From positions 764,768-828,767 of the forward strand of contig NZ_LN831058.1 of the NCBI RefSeq assembly GCF_001375495.1: a DNA stretch of 64,000 nt. The letters are read 5' to 3'. The number at the start of each line of letters is the position of its first letter. Position 1 is the first letter of the stretch. Position numbers and translations under genes: made by a program. The notes beneath the pieces are model-generated. The model made no database searches, was not told the origin of the DNA, and worked only from the letters and a program-made list of their open reading frames with translations. This document shows, in pieces, positions 52,080-59,829 of this stretch. The DNA comes from Flaviflexus massiliensis (lineage in GTDB: Bacteria; Actinomycetota; Actinomycetes; Actinomycetales; Actinomycetaceae).

Positions 52080-52517
52080 ATGGCTGAGCAGCGTTTCATT
52101 GGATGGGGTTACGAGGGAAAGACGCTGAATGATCTTTTGGAGACGGCGGCTCAAACTCGCGCTTACGCCATTGTTGATATTCGGAAGAATGCCATCAGCA
52201 GGAAGAAGGGCTTCTCAAAGACTCGCCTACGGGAAGCAGTTGAATCTGCTGGCTTAACCTATGTGCACCTTCGTTCGCTCGGTAACCCAAAAGATAATCG
52301 AGCTGCTTTCTCTAAGCCAGGTACTCCCATGGCTGAGGCTGCTCACTCCCGATTTGAAACAGAAATTCTGAAAACGCATGAGGGTCAACTTGCGATTCAC
52401 ACTCTCGCAAATTTGGCAGAATCTGGGCCGATAATCGTCCTCTGCTACGAATCTGACCACTCGCAGTGCCATCGAAGCCTTGTTATCGACGAGGTTAAGA
52501 AGATTCGCTCTGCGTAA
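52080..52517 (+). CDS. DUF488 family protein
   Basis: 145 residues from ATG 52080. MAEQRFIGWGYEGKTLNDLLE and VDIRKNAISRKKGFSKTRLREA match DUF488, and the C-terminal IIVLCYESDHSQCHRSLVID carries the conserved Cys-Tyr-Glu and CHR motifs. DUF488 proteins are uncharacterised and often found in accessory cassettes. Its stop is only three bases from the stop of a convergent gene. Codon use is lower in GC than the core genes, suggesting recent transfer. Confidence 0.85.
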   Translation: MAEQRFIGWGYEGKTLNDLLETAAQTRAYAIVDIRKNAISRKKGFSKTRLREAVESAGLTYVHLRSLGNPKDNRAAFSKPGTPMAEAAHSRFETEILKTHEGQLAIHTLANLAESGPIIVLCYESDHSQCHRSLVIDEVKKIRSA

Positions 52518-52520
52518 AAT

Positions 52521-53153
52521 CTAGAAGAGCCGAGCTAGTGGCGGATCGTAAGGTCCAAATAGGCCTAATGCCATACAAGATGCTCTGTTCGTTGGCTGTC
52601 CCTGATTCCCAACTAGAATTCGGGTGATCTTCCCTGGTTTGAACTTCTGATCAACAAATTTCTTCTGAAACTCCTGTTGTGCATACTCGATTGTTGGCTC
52701 ACGCAGTCGACGTTCAAGTGCGCCTGCCTCCCAATCGATAAGGCTTAACCGATGACCTTTGCATTTTGGGTCTGTACAGGTGAACGTGAGGTAGATGCGG
52801 TACTTTGTCGGAGTTGGACGCGTTGCCCTGTGGCCAAATAAATCATCTTGAGCCCACTTGTCGATGGCCTTTTCCTGAGACTTGCTCCAACCCTCATTGT
52901 GAGTGACATGTAACTGTGGTCCCTTCTTAATCTCAATTGCTGCGAGTGACTGTCCCTCTGGGTCGATGGCGATTGCCGCCTGGAGTTCGCACAGTGAGGG
53001 TGCGGGCAGTTCGGCGATTAGCTCAGATCGCCGATTCCATCCTTGAACGAGTTCTCCAGAGATTATCGGGTCAGATGTAATTCTGAGGCTTTCCTCTCGA
53101 AGGTCGTTTCTTGGACGGGAGACCCCAATATCGATGCATTCGTACTGTTTAAA
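52521..53153 (-). pseudogene. C-terminal fragment of an uncharacterised gene cut by IS256
   Basis: A 210-codon open frame with no start codon, truncated at its 5' end by IS256. It has coding character throughout: YECIDIGVSRPRNDLREESL near its N-terminus, a putative zinc site FTCTDPKCKGHRLSLIDWE (C-x4-C-x2-H), and FKPGKITRILVGNQGQPTNR near the C-terminus. Proteins with this layout, ending in a VGN...LGLF-type motif, are known to me as uncharacterised partners of DUF488 genes, but I cannot name the family. The missing N-terminus may begin at a TTG on the far side of the IS. Confidence 0.75.
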
Positions 53154-53154
53154 G

Positions 53155-54578
53155 GGTCAAGTCCCGTGTAGTGGTGTAGCGGTCTAGCTTTCGGCTCGGT
53201 ATGAAGTTCGGGGTTTTGGGTTAGGCGGTTAGCTGGTGTTGGTCGCCATGATCACCTCCTGGGTGGTGCATGAGGTGTTTGGTGTGTTCGAGTGCGGACA
53301 GTGACATGTAGCGCTTTTGTTGGATCCAATCGTCGTGTTGCTCGGCAAGAACCGCACCGACAAGCCGGATGATGGATTCGCGGTTCGGGAAGATGCCCAC
53401 GACATCGGTGCGCCGGCGGATCTCCCTGTTTAACCGCTCGGTGGGGTTGTTCGACCACACCTTCGTCCAGACTGGTTTCGGCGCTGCGGTAAACGCCAAC
53501 ACCTCATCAAGCGACTCCTCCAGATAGGCCGCAACCTGCGGGAATTTCGGCTCCAACAAGTCGACGACCTCCCGGGCTTGTCCCCAAGTAGATGAGGCAT
53601 CGGGTTGCTGGAAGATGGTCTGGAACATCGCAGAGACCATCGGCCACTGTGTCTTCGGGACCTTTTCGTAGAGGTTTTTCGCGAAGTGGGTGCGGCACCG
53701 CTGCCACGACGCATCAGGCAGCACTTCAGAAATGGCGTGCTGGATGCCTTCGTGGGCGTCACTGGTTATAAGGAAGACACCACAAAGCCCGCGGGCTTTT
53801 AAGTCCTGGAAGAAGCCTTTCCACGATGCGTTGGATTCCGCAGTGGCGACATGTATGCCGAGCATTTCGCGGTACCCGTCAGCGTTAACACCGGTGGCCA
53901 AAAGTACGGAGCATTTGACCACCCGGCCGCCTTCGCGCACTTTGATCGTCAATGCGTCGCAGGACAGGTAGGCGTACCCGCCGGGATCGAGTGGGCGGTT
54001 TTTGAAGTCTGCGACCATCTCGTCGAGTTCTTCCGACATGCGCGATACTTGGGATTTCGACATGTTGGAAATCCCAAGTGTTGCCACCAGGTCATTCATC
54101 CTACGGGTGGAAACCCCTTTGAGGTAGCAGGTCGCGATCACAGTCGATAAGGCTCGTTCGGCCCGTGAACGTCGCTCTAACAGCCAGTCCGGGAAGAACG
54201 CGCCGTGGCGCAGCTTCGGTACCGCCACATCGATCGTGCCGACCCGGGTGTCGAGGTCTCGGTGACGGTACCCGTTACGGTGGTTGACCCGCTCAGCAGA
54301 AGCGACGCCGTATTCAGCCCCGCAGACGGTATCAGCCTGGGCGGAGAGGATCTGGTTGATAAACCCTTGCAGCATCTGACGCATCAGATCCGGGGAAGCC
54401 TGTGCCAGCAGATCGTCCAGATAGGTTGCAGGGTCGATAGAATGCGGAGCAGCGGTCATCGTTACGTGCCTTTCGGTGAGATGTGGTAGTTGAGTCGAAA
54501 GGTTACTGACGGTGGCCGCCCCAATATTTCCCAAGGCCCACCATCAGAAAGCGTTACACCACACTAAGGGACGCAACC
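53155..54578 (-). mobile_element. IS256-family insertion sequence
   Basis: A 1,424-bp element bounded by imperfect 28-bp inverted repeats; both ends begin GGT, then share GTCCC and GTGGTGTA. It is flanked by the 8-bp direct repeat GTTTAAAG (53147-53154 and 54579-54586), the expected IS256 target duplication. The intact repeat and full transposase suggest a recent insertion. Confidence 0.92.
53221..54459 (-). CDS. IS256-family transposase
   Basis: 412 residues from the ATG at 54459 (MTAAPHSIDPATYLDDLLAQ). The mutator-type DDE catalytic residues are present: Asp in YAYLSCDALTIKVREGG, Asp in FLITSDAHEGIQHAI, and Glu in NNPTERLNREIRRRTDVVG, with the C/H motif CRTHFAKNL between. Complete and probably functional. 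Confidence 0.95.
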   Translation of the reverse strand: MTAAPHSIDPATYLDDLLAQASPDLMRQMLQGFINQILSAQADTVCGAEYGVASAERVNHRNGYRHRDLDTRVGTIDVAVPKLRHGAFFPDWLLERRSRAERALSTVIATCYLKGVSTRRMNDLVATLGISNMSKSQVSRMSEELDEMVADFKNRPLDPGGYAYLSCDALTIKVREGGRVVKCSVLLATGVNADGYREMLGIHVATAESNASWKGFFQDLKARGLCGVFLITSDAHEGIQHAISEVLPDASWQRCRTHFAKNLYEKVPKTQWPMVSAMFQTIFQQPDASSTWGQAREVVDLLEPKFPQVAAYLEESLDEVLAFTAAPKPVWTKVWSNNPTERLNREIRRRTDVVGIFPNRESIIRLVGAVLAEQHDDWIQQKRYMSLSALEHTKHLMHHPGGDHGDQHQLTA

Positions 54579-54791
54579 GTTTAAAGGACCGTTCATCTCG
54601 GAAAACAGACAATCGAATCGGATAAAGACGTACCCATCGTAGGGGTTGAGTGCCACCCCAGCGACGCAAACAGTCTCTTCGTGTTTTAGCGAGGGAGTTG
54701 GTTGAGCCTTTACGAATGGTATGAAACGAATTGTTCTTCCTAGTCGGTCTAAATCCCGAGCTTCTTTGACCAAAATATCTAGTTGTTCCAC
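54579..54791 (-). pseudogene. N-terminal fragment of a gene interrupted by IS256
   Basis: From GTG 54791 a frame of about 71 codons (MEQLDILVKEARDLDRLGRT...CLFSEMNGPLN) runs to the IS256 target site and then continues into the element. Rejoining the pre-insertion sequence gives about 27 more codons in the same frame before a stop, so this gene is distinct from, and overlaps, the fragment at 52521-53153, which uses another frame. No family recognised. A still shorter frame upstream (with CSECG, about 54785-54895) may belong to the same cassette. Confidence 0.5.
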
Positions 54792-55148
54792 GATGTTGTG
54801 TTTTTCCTAATCCAGCCCGCATCGTTGCGGTCTTGTGGTGGCGTCAGCACTTTCCTGGTGGCAGTAATGCTTCCGCACTCCGAGCAAGACACGAACTCAT
54901 ATTCTCATTTGATAGGAGTTTGGTCCCTTGGATCTGGATGTTCTTAGATTGCTTAGTGGAGTGCTAGTTCTGTGGACAAGTAGGAATTTCGAAGCGACGT
55001 AGTTTTTCTTAGCCCGGCTCCTGTTGCCGTATCGGTTGGTTGCCCGACTGAACCATCGAGTATTGAGCGAGGAGGGTAGTCAAAACCGACACGAAATGAT
55101 CTATACGCCGTGCTATACGTTCAAAACTAAGTTGCTACAGATCAAAAG
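54792..55148. other. Gene-poor stretch before the prophage boundary
   Basis: About 357 bp. A minus-strand frame near 54785-54895 encodes SCSECGSITATRKVLTP, possibly a small zinc-ribbon protein, but it has no convincing start. Nothing else recognisable. Confidence 0.4.
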
Positions 55149-55190
55149 ATTTTCCGCGATCTATCAATGGATTGATAGATCGCGGAAAAT
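55149..55190. terminator. 42-bp palindrome, probable tRNA terminator
   Basis: A 20-bp perfect inverted repeat (55149-55168 and 55171-55190) around GG. On the minus strand it lies directly after a tRNA 3'-end-like sequence, so it is probably the native terminator of the tRNA used as integration site; the T-rich arms fit. Confidence 0.65.
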
Positions 55191-55206
55191 GGCGGAGGAT
55201 GGGGGA
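55190..55206 (-). other. Candidate prophage attachment site (tRNA 3' end copy)
   Basis: Read on the minus strand, TCCCCCATCCTCCGCCA has the form of a tRNA 3' end: T-stem CCCCC, acceptor ATCCTCC, discriminator G and CCA. Actinobacterial tRNA-Ser genes have this acceptor (GGAGGAT...ATCCTCC). No tRNA body is attached on the right, so this is best explained as the core site left at one end of an element integrated into a tRNA-Ser gene whose intact copy lies beyond 64,000. Confidence 0.55.
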
Positions 55207-55313
55207 GTCACCGCTCCTCGTTGGTATCATGCGGGAAACCGCCCTCCGGCAGTGGTGACTGTACCCCCAACGTACCCCTAGCAGTTTTGTTCACTACTGG
55301 CAGACAAAAACAC

Positions 55314-55685
55314 CTACGCTACACGCCGTAGCGTCCGCTGGAATGCTTCCACAATCCAGTCTGTCACGTCGAGCTCATCCGCAATACCGTGGATGTTAGT
55401 GCCGTGGATCCGCTCAGCCAGGCGATACTCGGCTTCGCTCACGAGTAGTCCTGCAGCATGTTCATCCACCCACGCCTCACGAGCCGGCTCACACGGCCCA
55501 TCATGCCCATACCAGGCATGCACCGCCTCATGAGCCAGCGTGCACCGCTGCCATGTAGGGGAGAGACGTGCATCCACGATGATGAGCCGCTGAGCGTGCC
55601 AATACGCACCCGGCAACGGCCACGGCAGGAACACGACATGCACACCCGCATCCTCGAGAGCGGCGATGAGATCAGATTCAGTCAC
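55314..55685 (-). CDS. ImmA/IrrE-type metallopeptidase
   Basis: A 123-residue COG2856 protein. The zinc motif is LAHEAVHAWYG (HExxH) with a downstream acidic ligand region (EAWVDEHAAGLLVS). ImmA peptidases cleave or inactivate the cognate XRE repressor to trigger induction. Last gene of the leftward lysogeny operon, next to the attachment site. Confidence 0.85.
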   Translation of the reverse strand: MTESDLIAALEDAGVHVVFLPWPLPGAYWHAQRLIIVDARLSPTWQRCTLAHEAVHAWYGHDGPCEPAREAWVDEHAAGLLVSEAEYRLAERIHGTNIHGIADELDVTDWIVEAFQRTLRRVA

Positions 55686-55743
55686 GAACTCGAGGATATA
55701 CGCGGGGCCGGACCAATCGGCCCGGCCCCGCGAAGTTCCTGGT

Positions 55744-56043
55744 CTATTGCGCTGAGTGATTTAGTTCCATCCGTACCAGTTCGTTCAGAACGCTGTCGAT
55801 GGAGCTGTGTGCCTCGCTCTTGAAATAGGTCGAATGAGTCTCCCGAACGGATTCAAGGGAATCGGATCCAATAAGAACGATGTCGAAAGACTTTCGATGG
55901 CGATACTTTCGCTCCGCTTCAGCGTAAGCGTCCAAAGCGCGCTCTGAGTCCTCCCCGAATTCCGTCATATCAACGCTGTCGTTTTCTCTGTCGTAGACAA
56001 AAAGGAAATGGAGAATGGGAGATTCTGCCGGATTTTTCATCAT
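55744..56043 (-). CDS. Small unknown protein downstream of the RelA/SpoT gene
   Basis: 99 residues from the double ATG at 56043/56040, with the excellent ribosome site AGGAGGGGTGA upstream and a TACAAT -10-like box about 25 bases before that. The protein is acidic (SVDMTEFGEDSERALDAYAE) with an alpha/beta pattern (SFDIVLIGSDSLESVRETHS). I recognise no family. Position directly after the synthetase gene makes it a candidate regulator or antitoxin. Confidence 0.7.
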   Translation of the reverse strand: MMKNPAESPILHFLFVYDRENDSVDMTEFGEDSERALDAYAEAERKYRHRKSFDIVLIGSDSLESVRETHSTYFKSEAHSSIDSVLNELVRMELNHSAQ

Positions 56044-56228
56044 GTTCACCCCTCCTAATAAGCAAATTGTACCGCACCGTAGCGAACCGTCTAGTCTACA
56101 GAAAGTCCCGAAAGAAGTTCTACCAAGGCCTCGACAAGGTCGCGAGACAGGTCCTCTTGCGCCTCGATTTCGGCAAGCTTGTCGGATATGTCTTTGAATC
56201 TTTGGTGTATTTGTGTAGTGCCGTCGCT

Positions 56229-56792
56229 CTAGTAATTGAACCCAGTGAGAGAGGAGTACCTTTCTGTAGCCTGCGCCCACTGGTGCATGATCGCGGTTCT
56301 CAATTGCACCTCATAAACCAACCCATCGAATTGGGGCGCGATATGAATAGCTCGATACCCGGAAACGCGAGGCTGCTCGATGTAGTCGATCACCTGCACA
56401 TCGGGTCCCCAAGTTGAGACGATCCAATCTCTCAATCGATACAGATCGCTGATGCCATGCTCTGACCCAAGAATCACGCGACATCCACCAATATCCCTCA
56501 TGCGCGAGAAGTCCAGACGAGCTTCCCTCGAGGACAGCTTCTCGATGATCGTTTCCTCACGCTTAAGGCGTTGAGCAACTTTCCCGGTCAAGCCAAGCGT
56601 GGAGAGGAAAGACCGCAGTCCCATGTTGATACGAGTGAGACCCGGAGAGAATGACCTCCGGTAGGCGCTTACGGTATCAAGGGCTTGGTTGTACGTTTCT
56701 TCATCGCAGTCACCCCGCTGGTACGCCCTAATACGAGAACCAGCCTTCTTGACGGAGCTCTTTGACCAACCCTTCGCTTTACGATCCCCCAT
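56229..56792 (-). CDS. RelA/SpoT-type small alarmone synthetase, truncated by an amber codon
   Basis: 187 residues from ATG 56792. The pppGpp synthetase domain is clear: RMRDIGGCRVILG, SGYRAIHIAPQFDG and EVQLRTAIMHQWAQATERYSS. No hydrolase or regulatory domains, so it is a small alarmone synthetase or a RelA-fold toxin (ToxSAS-like). The frame stops at TAG (56229-56231) but continues in register for 45 sense codons (SDGTTQIHQRFKDISDKLAE...) to a second TAG at 56091, and that continuation resembles the usual C-terminal helix of these proteins. It is therefore probably a nonsense-truncated gene, or one needing amber suppression. Confidence 0.82.
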   Translation of the reverse strand: MGDRKAKGWSKSSVKKAGSRIRAYQRGDCDEETYNQALDTVSAYRRSFSPGLTRINMGLRSFLSTLGLTGKVAQRLKREETIIEKLSSREARLDFSRMRDIGGCRVILGSEHGISDLYRLRDWIVSTWGPDVQVIDYIEQPRVSGYRAIHIAPQFDGLVYEVQLRTAIMHQWAQATERYSSLTGFNY

Positions 56793-56848
56793 CTCAACCC
56801 TTCCCACCGTCGGCGCTTGGCTGTGCATGCGGGGACGCCGCCGGCATG

Positions 56849-57838
56849 TCATTCATCGTCGTCCCATTCGAATTCGCGGCGCTTGACGGACTCAACCGCC
56901 GTTGGTTCTCCCTGGGAGTCGAGCCAGTCACGGGTCACGTCTGCGGCACGTGCAACATAGAGAACGGCTTCTGCTTTGAGTGGGGAGCCGCCTATCACGC
57001 CTTTCGCAACTGCGACCTTGCCACGTTCGTTGACGTACTCGACTAAGGGCAGCATATTGGCCGACTGGACGTCAGACAGCCAGCCGATCTGCTCCTCATC
57101 GAGAAAGACGTTGACACGCTTCTTTGCCGAGTTAGGGCGGAAATCGTAATCGATCTTCAGTCTCAACCAGGCCATTATCTCGCCGCTATCTGGCACATGA
57201 GGGGCCAGGATGTCGGTGAAGTTTTCTTCACCAATAACCTGCATCCGGGCACCGTCCGGAAGCAGTGCTTCTCTATCCGTGGGAGGGTTCCCATGGGCGT
57301 TCAGTTCGCTCGTCGCATTGATGTGGAAGTACGCGCGGGCGCGAACCTTAGACCCGTCGAGTCGGGCCCAAATACGGCCTGGGACTTCGAGACTCATTCC
57401 TATGTTCTCGATAACGGGTTGGAGCTCTGCTGATTTCCCGGAGGGCACGTAGCCGACGTGCCAGCCTTCACACCATACGGCCACGGCGTTGGCACCATAC
57501 GGGTTGGTCGGATCGGGTACGAGCTGCAGATTCACCGCTCGATCTGCACCCGACTGGGTTCGGAAGCCAAGCTCGTCGCCGAGGAGAGCTTTGAAGCTGT
57601 CCGGGCGAGCGAACTCGCCCTCTACTTCGATCTGATCACTGAGACGTCCCCAGATTTGTCGTCGTTGCGGCGTCGGCTGCGGAGGACGATGGTCACCATT
57701 AGTTTTGTTGTCCGTTGCTCGGCCACTAGTTCCCCTATTTGAAGGGGACAAGGATCCAATTTCCGGTTTTTGCGCCTTCTTCTTTCGGCGCCACCAGACG
57801 AATAGGGTGATTAACCCAATTAATATGATTGGCTCCAT
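56849..57838 (-). CDS. Membrane-anchored HIRAN-like domain protein
   Basis: 329 residues with an N-terminal membrane helix (IILIGLITLFVWW) and basic stop-transfer RRKKK, a linker, then a HIRAN-like region (residues about 70-140: VEGEF...LQLVPDPTNPYGANAVAVWCEGWHVGYVPSGKSAEL). HIRAN domains bind DNA 3' ends or stalled forks; in phage genes of this type the role is unknown. The C-terminal half is a further alpha/beta domain. Transcribed leftward with the repressor. Confidence 0.65.
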   Translation of the reverse strand: MEPIILIGLITLFVWWRRKKKAQKPEIGSLSPSNRGTSGRATDNKTNGDHRPPQPTPQRRQIWGRLSDQIEVEGEFARPDSFKALLGDELGFRTQSGADRAVNLQLVPDPTNPYGANAVAVWCEGWHVGYVPSGKSAELQPVIENIGMSLEVPGRIWARLDGSKVRARAYFHINATSELNAHGNPPTDREALLPDGARMQVIGEENFTDILAPHVPDSGEIMAWLRLKIDYDFRPNSAKKRVNVFLDEEQIGWLSDVQSANMLPLVEYVNERGKVAVAKGVIGGSPLKAEAVLYVARAADVTRDWLDSQGEPTAVESVKRREFEWDDDE

Positions 57839-57856
57839 TGAGCTGATTCCTTTCTT

Positions 57857-58552
57857 TCACTCCCCTACGTCGTTGTGGGGGTCCGGCTGGGTGTGCGGAC
57901 TAGCTGCCGGCATGTAGTCGGACTGCAAGGCCTGGGCGAGCTTCGCCTGTGCAAGATCGTCATAGTCAGCAACCGCGTCTTGGTAGTCATGGATGTTGTC
58001 AAAGCCGGCCTCTGCCGCTTCCTTCGCCATTTCTTCGTTAGCAGCATCCTGCTGAGCCTCATAAAGCCGATCCTGGGCGCGGAGTCTAGTTTCACCGAGT
58101 GTGGAGGGGCCTAAATGGATTCTCGAATTGCGAATTTCGCGTGCTCGTTGGCGTGCTGCGGCATCGGCGAAGGACCGAACTTCGATCATCTCGTCCGGTT
58201 CTAGGCCGTCGAAGATCTCCGGGTTAAGGGTAAGTGCGATCTTGCTCGCCGAGAAGGACGAGACGGGTCGCTGGGAGTCTTTGACTACGGATGCCGCAAA
58301 ACCCCGCGAATGCATTGGATACGGCTCGGGCTGTCCGCCCTGGAGCACTGCGTCGCTTGACCCAGGGGACCATTCGAGAGCGTTGTCGAGCTTCATCAAA
58401 GAGTCTGAGCTGACATTGGGAAGCCGCCCGAGCTCGATGCGGGAGACGGTTGTCGTTGAGGGTCCGCCGCGTTGTGAGACCTCGATTTGCGACAGGCCAA
58501 GTTCAATTCGGCGGGCCTTTACTGCCTTGGCTAAAGCTTCATAATCCGTCAT
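57857..58552 (-). CDS. XRE-family prophage repressor
   Basis: 231 residues. The N-terminal helix-turn-helix is RIELGLSQIEVSQRGGPSTTTVSRIELG, followed by a long helical C-terminal part (RSFADAAARQRAREIRNSRI...). It is the first gene of the leftward operon and faces the operator-rich promoter region, so it is the likely lysogeny repressor and ImmA target. Confidence 0.8.
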   Translation of the reverse strand: MTDYEALAKAVKARRIELGLSQIEVSQRGGPSTTTVSRIELGRLPNVSSDSLMKLDNALEWSPGSSDAVLQGGQPEPYPMHSRGFAASVVKDSQRPVSSFSASKIALTLNPEIFDGLEPDEMIEVRSFADAAARQRAREIRNSRIHLGPSTLGETRLRAQDRLYEAQQDAANEEMAKEAAEAGFDNIHDYQDAVADYDDLAQAKLAQALQSDYMPAASPHTQPDPHNDVGE

Positions 58553-58573
58553 GCCTAGATAGTCTCAAAAACC

Positions 58574-58718
58574 TTTGGCAAACACCTAACGTATTTGGAA
58601 AACACCGCGCCTAGTTATGCCTGAAATTACAAGGATGTAACTTCACTTTATTGGCAAACTGGTGCCGTTTGCCTAAAAGTTGCTTGCAATGGATAGGTGT
58701 TTGCCGTACATTCTAGGC
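58574..58718. promoter_or_regulatory. Prophage operator/promoter region
   Basis: GGCAAAC/GTTTGCC half-sites occur at 58577, 58653, 58667 and 58699, plus the variant TTTGGAAAACACC at 58594. GGCAAACACCTA (58577-58588) and TAGGTGTTTGCC (58694-58705) are exact reverse complements, and GGCAAAC-N7-GTTTGCC (58653-58673) is a perfect dyad. TTGCAA (58684-58689), 17 bp and TACATT (58707-58712) form a promoter overlapping the last operator; ATG follows six bases later, predicting a leaderless early transcript. Confidence 0.75.
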
Positions 58719-59024
58719 ATGGCAACAAAAGCACTAGGCGTGACTGAAAAGCGGGCTAGGCTCCAGCCCCCAGTCATCACTCTTAAGGGGCTCCGGAACA
58801 TCCTCGGGCTCTCTCTCGCTGAGGCATGTGCGCTCATCGAGGAGAAGTCTCCAGAAATCACGATCTCTCGAGGATCCCTTTGCGCCATCGAAAACGGCTC
58901 TAGAGGTGCATCCACAGCGATGCTGACCGCTCTCGAAGTCGCTTACGGCCTGGATCAAGGAGACCTCGTCACCAATTACGAGCCGCGTAGCCGGCGTAAC
59001 CCAAATGAAAAGACCGCCGCGTAG
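58719..59024 (+). CDS. Cro-like XRE helix-turn-helix protein
   Basis: 101 residues from ATG 58719, chosen because it coincides with the predicted transcription start. LKGLRNILGLSLAEACALIE and RGSLCAIENGSRGASTAMLTALEVAYGLD form the HTH domain. First gene of the rightward arm; probably acts as Cro or a transcriptional activator. Confidence 0.72.
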   Translation: MATKALGVTEKRARLQPPVITLKGLRNILGLSLAEACALIEEKSPEITISRGSLCAIENGSRGASTAMLTALEVAYGLDQGDLVTNYEPRSRRNPNEKTAA

Positions 59025-59059
59025 CAGCGCGACGGTCCTAGCGAAAGGAATCAACTTTC

Positions 59060-59827
59060 ATGTCTCACCTTACCGCAGTCCCCTTCCACGGGACGAACAT
59101 CCACGCGATCAAGAACGATGACGGCATCCACGTCGCCGTCCGCCCCATCTGCGAATCGCTTGGCATCCAGGCGGATGCGCAAGTAAAGCGACTGAAGCGT
59201 GAACCCTGGGCAGTCACGTCCATCAAGGATGGAACTGGAAACGACGGGAAGCGTTACCAGATGACCTTCGTGGATCGTCGGACGTTCACGATGTGGCTCG
59301 CCACCATCCAAACCAGCCGCATCAAAAACGAAGCAGCACGTGAACTCCTCGAGGCCTACCAATGCGAAGCCGCTGACGCCCTCGACAAATACTTCCACGA
59401 GGGTGGAGTCATCAACCCGCGCGCGTCCGAGCACCAGGTGAACGCGATCATCCGGCAAGCCCAAATGAAGATGGAACTCTGCCAAGCAGCCAAGGGCCTC
59501 ATCCACGCCGACCACCTCGAAGCTAGGGCCCGCATCGTTCTCGCTGAAGGGCTCGGTGAGAACCCCGTCATCGACCAGGCCAAGCGTCCCCTCTACGTCC
59601 AGGCATACCTCGAGCAGAAGAACCTCTCCACCAGCCAGCTCCGCAAGGTGGCAGGCACATTCGGAAAACGATTGAAGGCCGCCTACACGTTGCGCCACGG
59701 CAAGGCTCCTGACCAGTACCCGCTCCAGATCAAGAACGGGCAGATCAAGAACGTCAACGCCTACACCGAGGCTGACCGTCCGCTCATGGACGAGATCTGG
59801 ACCGACTACTACGCACAGGTGATCTGA
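59060..59827 (+). CDS. Phage antirepressor protein
   Basis: 255 residues. The N-terminal P22 AR-type domain has TNIHAIKNDDGIHVAVRPICESLGIQADAQVKRLK and MTFVDRRTFTMWLATI, typical of phage antirepressors (BRO/ANT-like). The C-terminal half is a helical domain (QLRKVAGTFGKRLKAAYTLRHGKAP). It would counteract the XRE repressor. GCGAAAGGAATCAAC lies upstream. Confidence 0.85.
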   Translation: MSHLTAVPFHGTNIHAIKNDDGIHVAVRPICESLGIQADAQVKRLKREPWAVTSIKDGTGNDGKRYQMTFVDRRTFTMWLATIQTSRIKNEAARELLEAYQCEAADALDKYFHEGGVINPRASEHQVNAIIRQAQMKMELCQAAKGLIHADHLEARARIVLAEGLGENPVIDQAKRPLYVQAYLEQKNLSTSQLRKVAGTFGKRLKAAYTLRHGKAPDQYPLQIKNGQIKNVNAYTEADRPLMDEIWTDYYAQVI

Positions 59828-59829
59828 CC

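Noticed and set aside
54544-54822. Minus-strand frame MRAGLGKTQHRG... across the IS256 right edge
   Set aside because: Arg-rich shadow of the GTG-started frame at 54791, although its last codons may hold the true start of the split gene.
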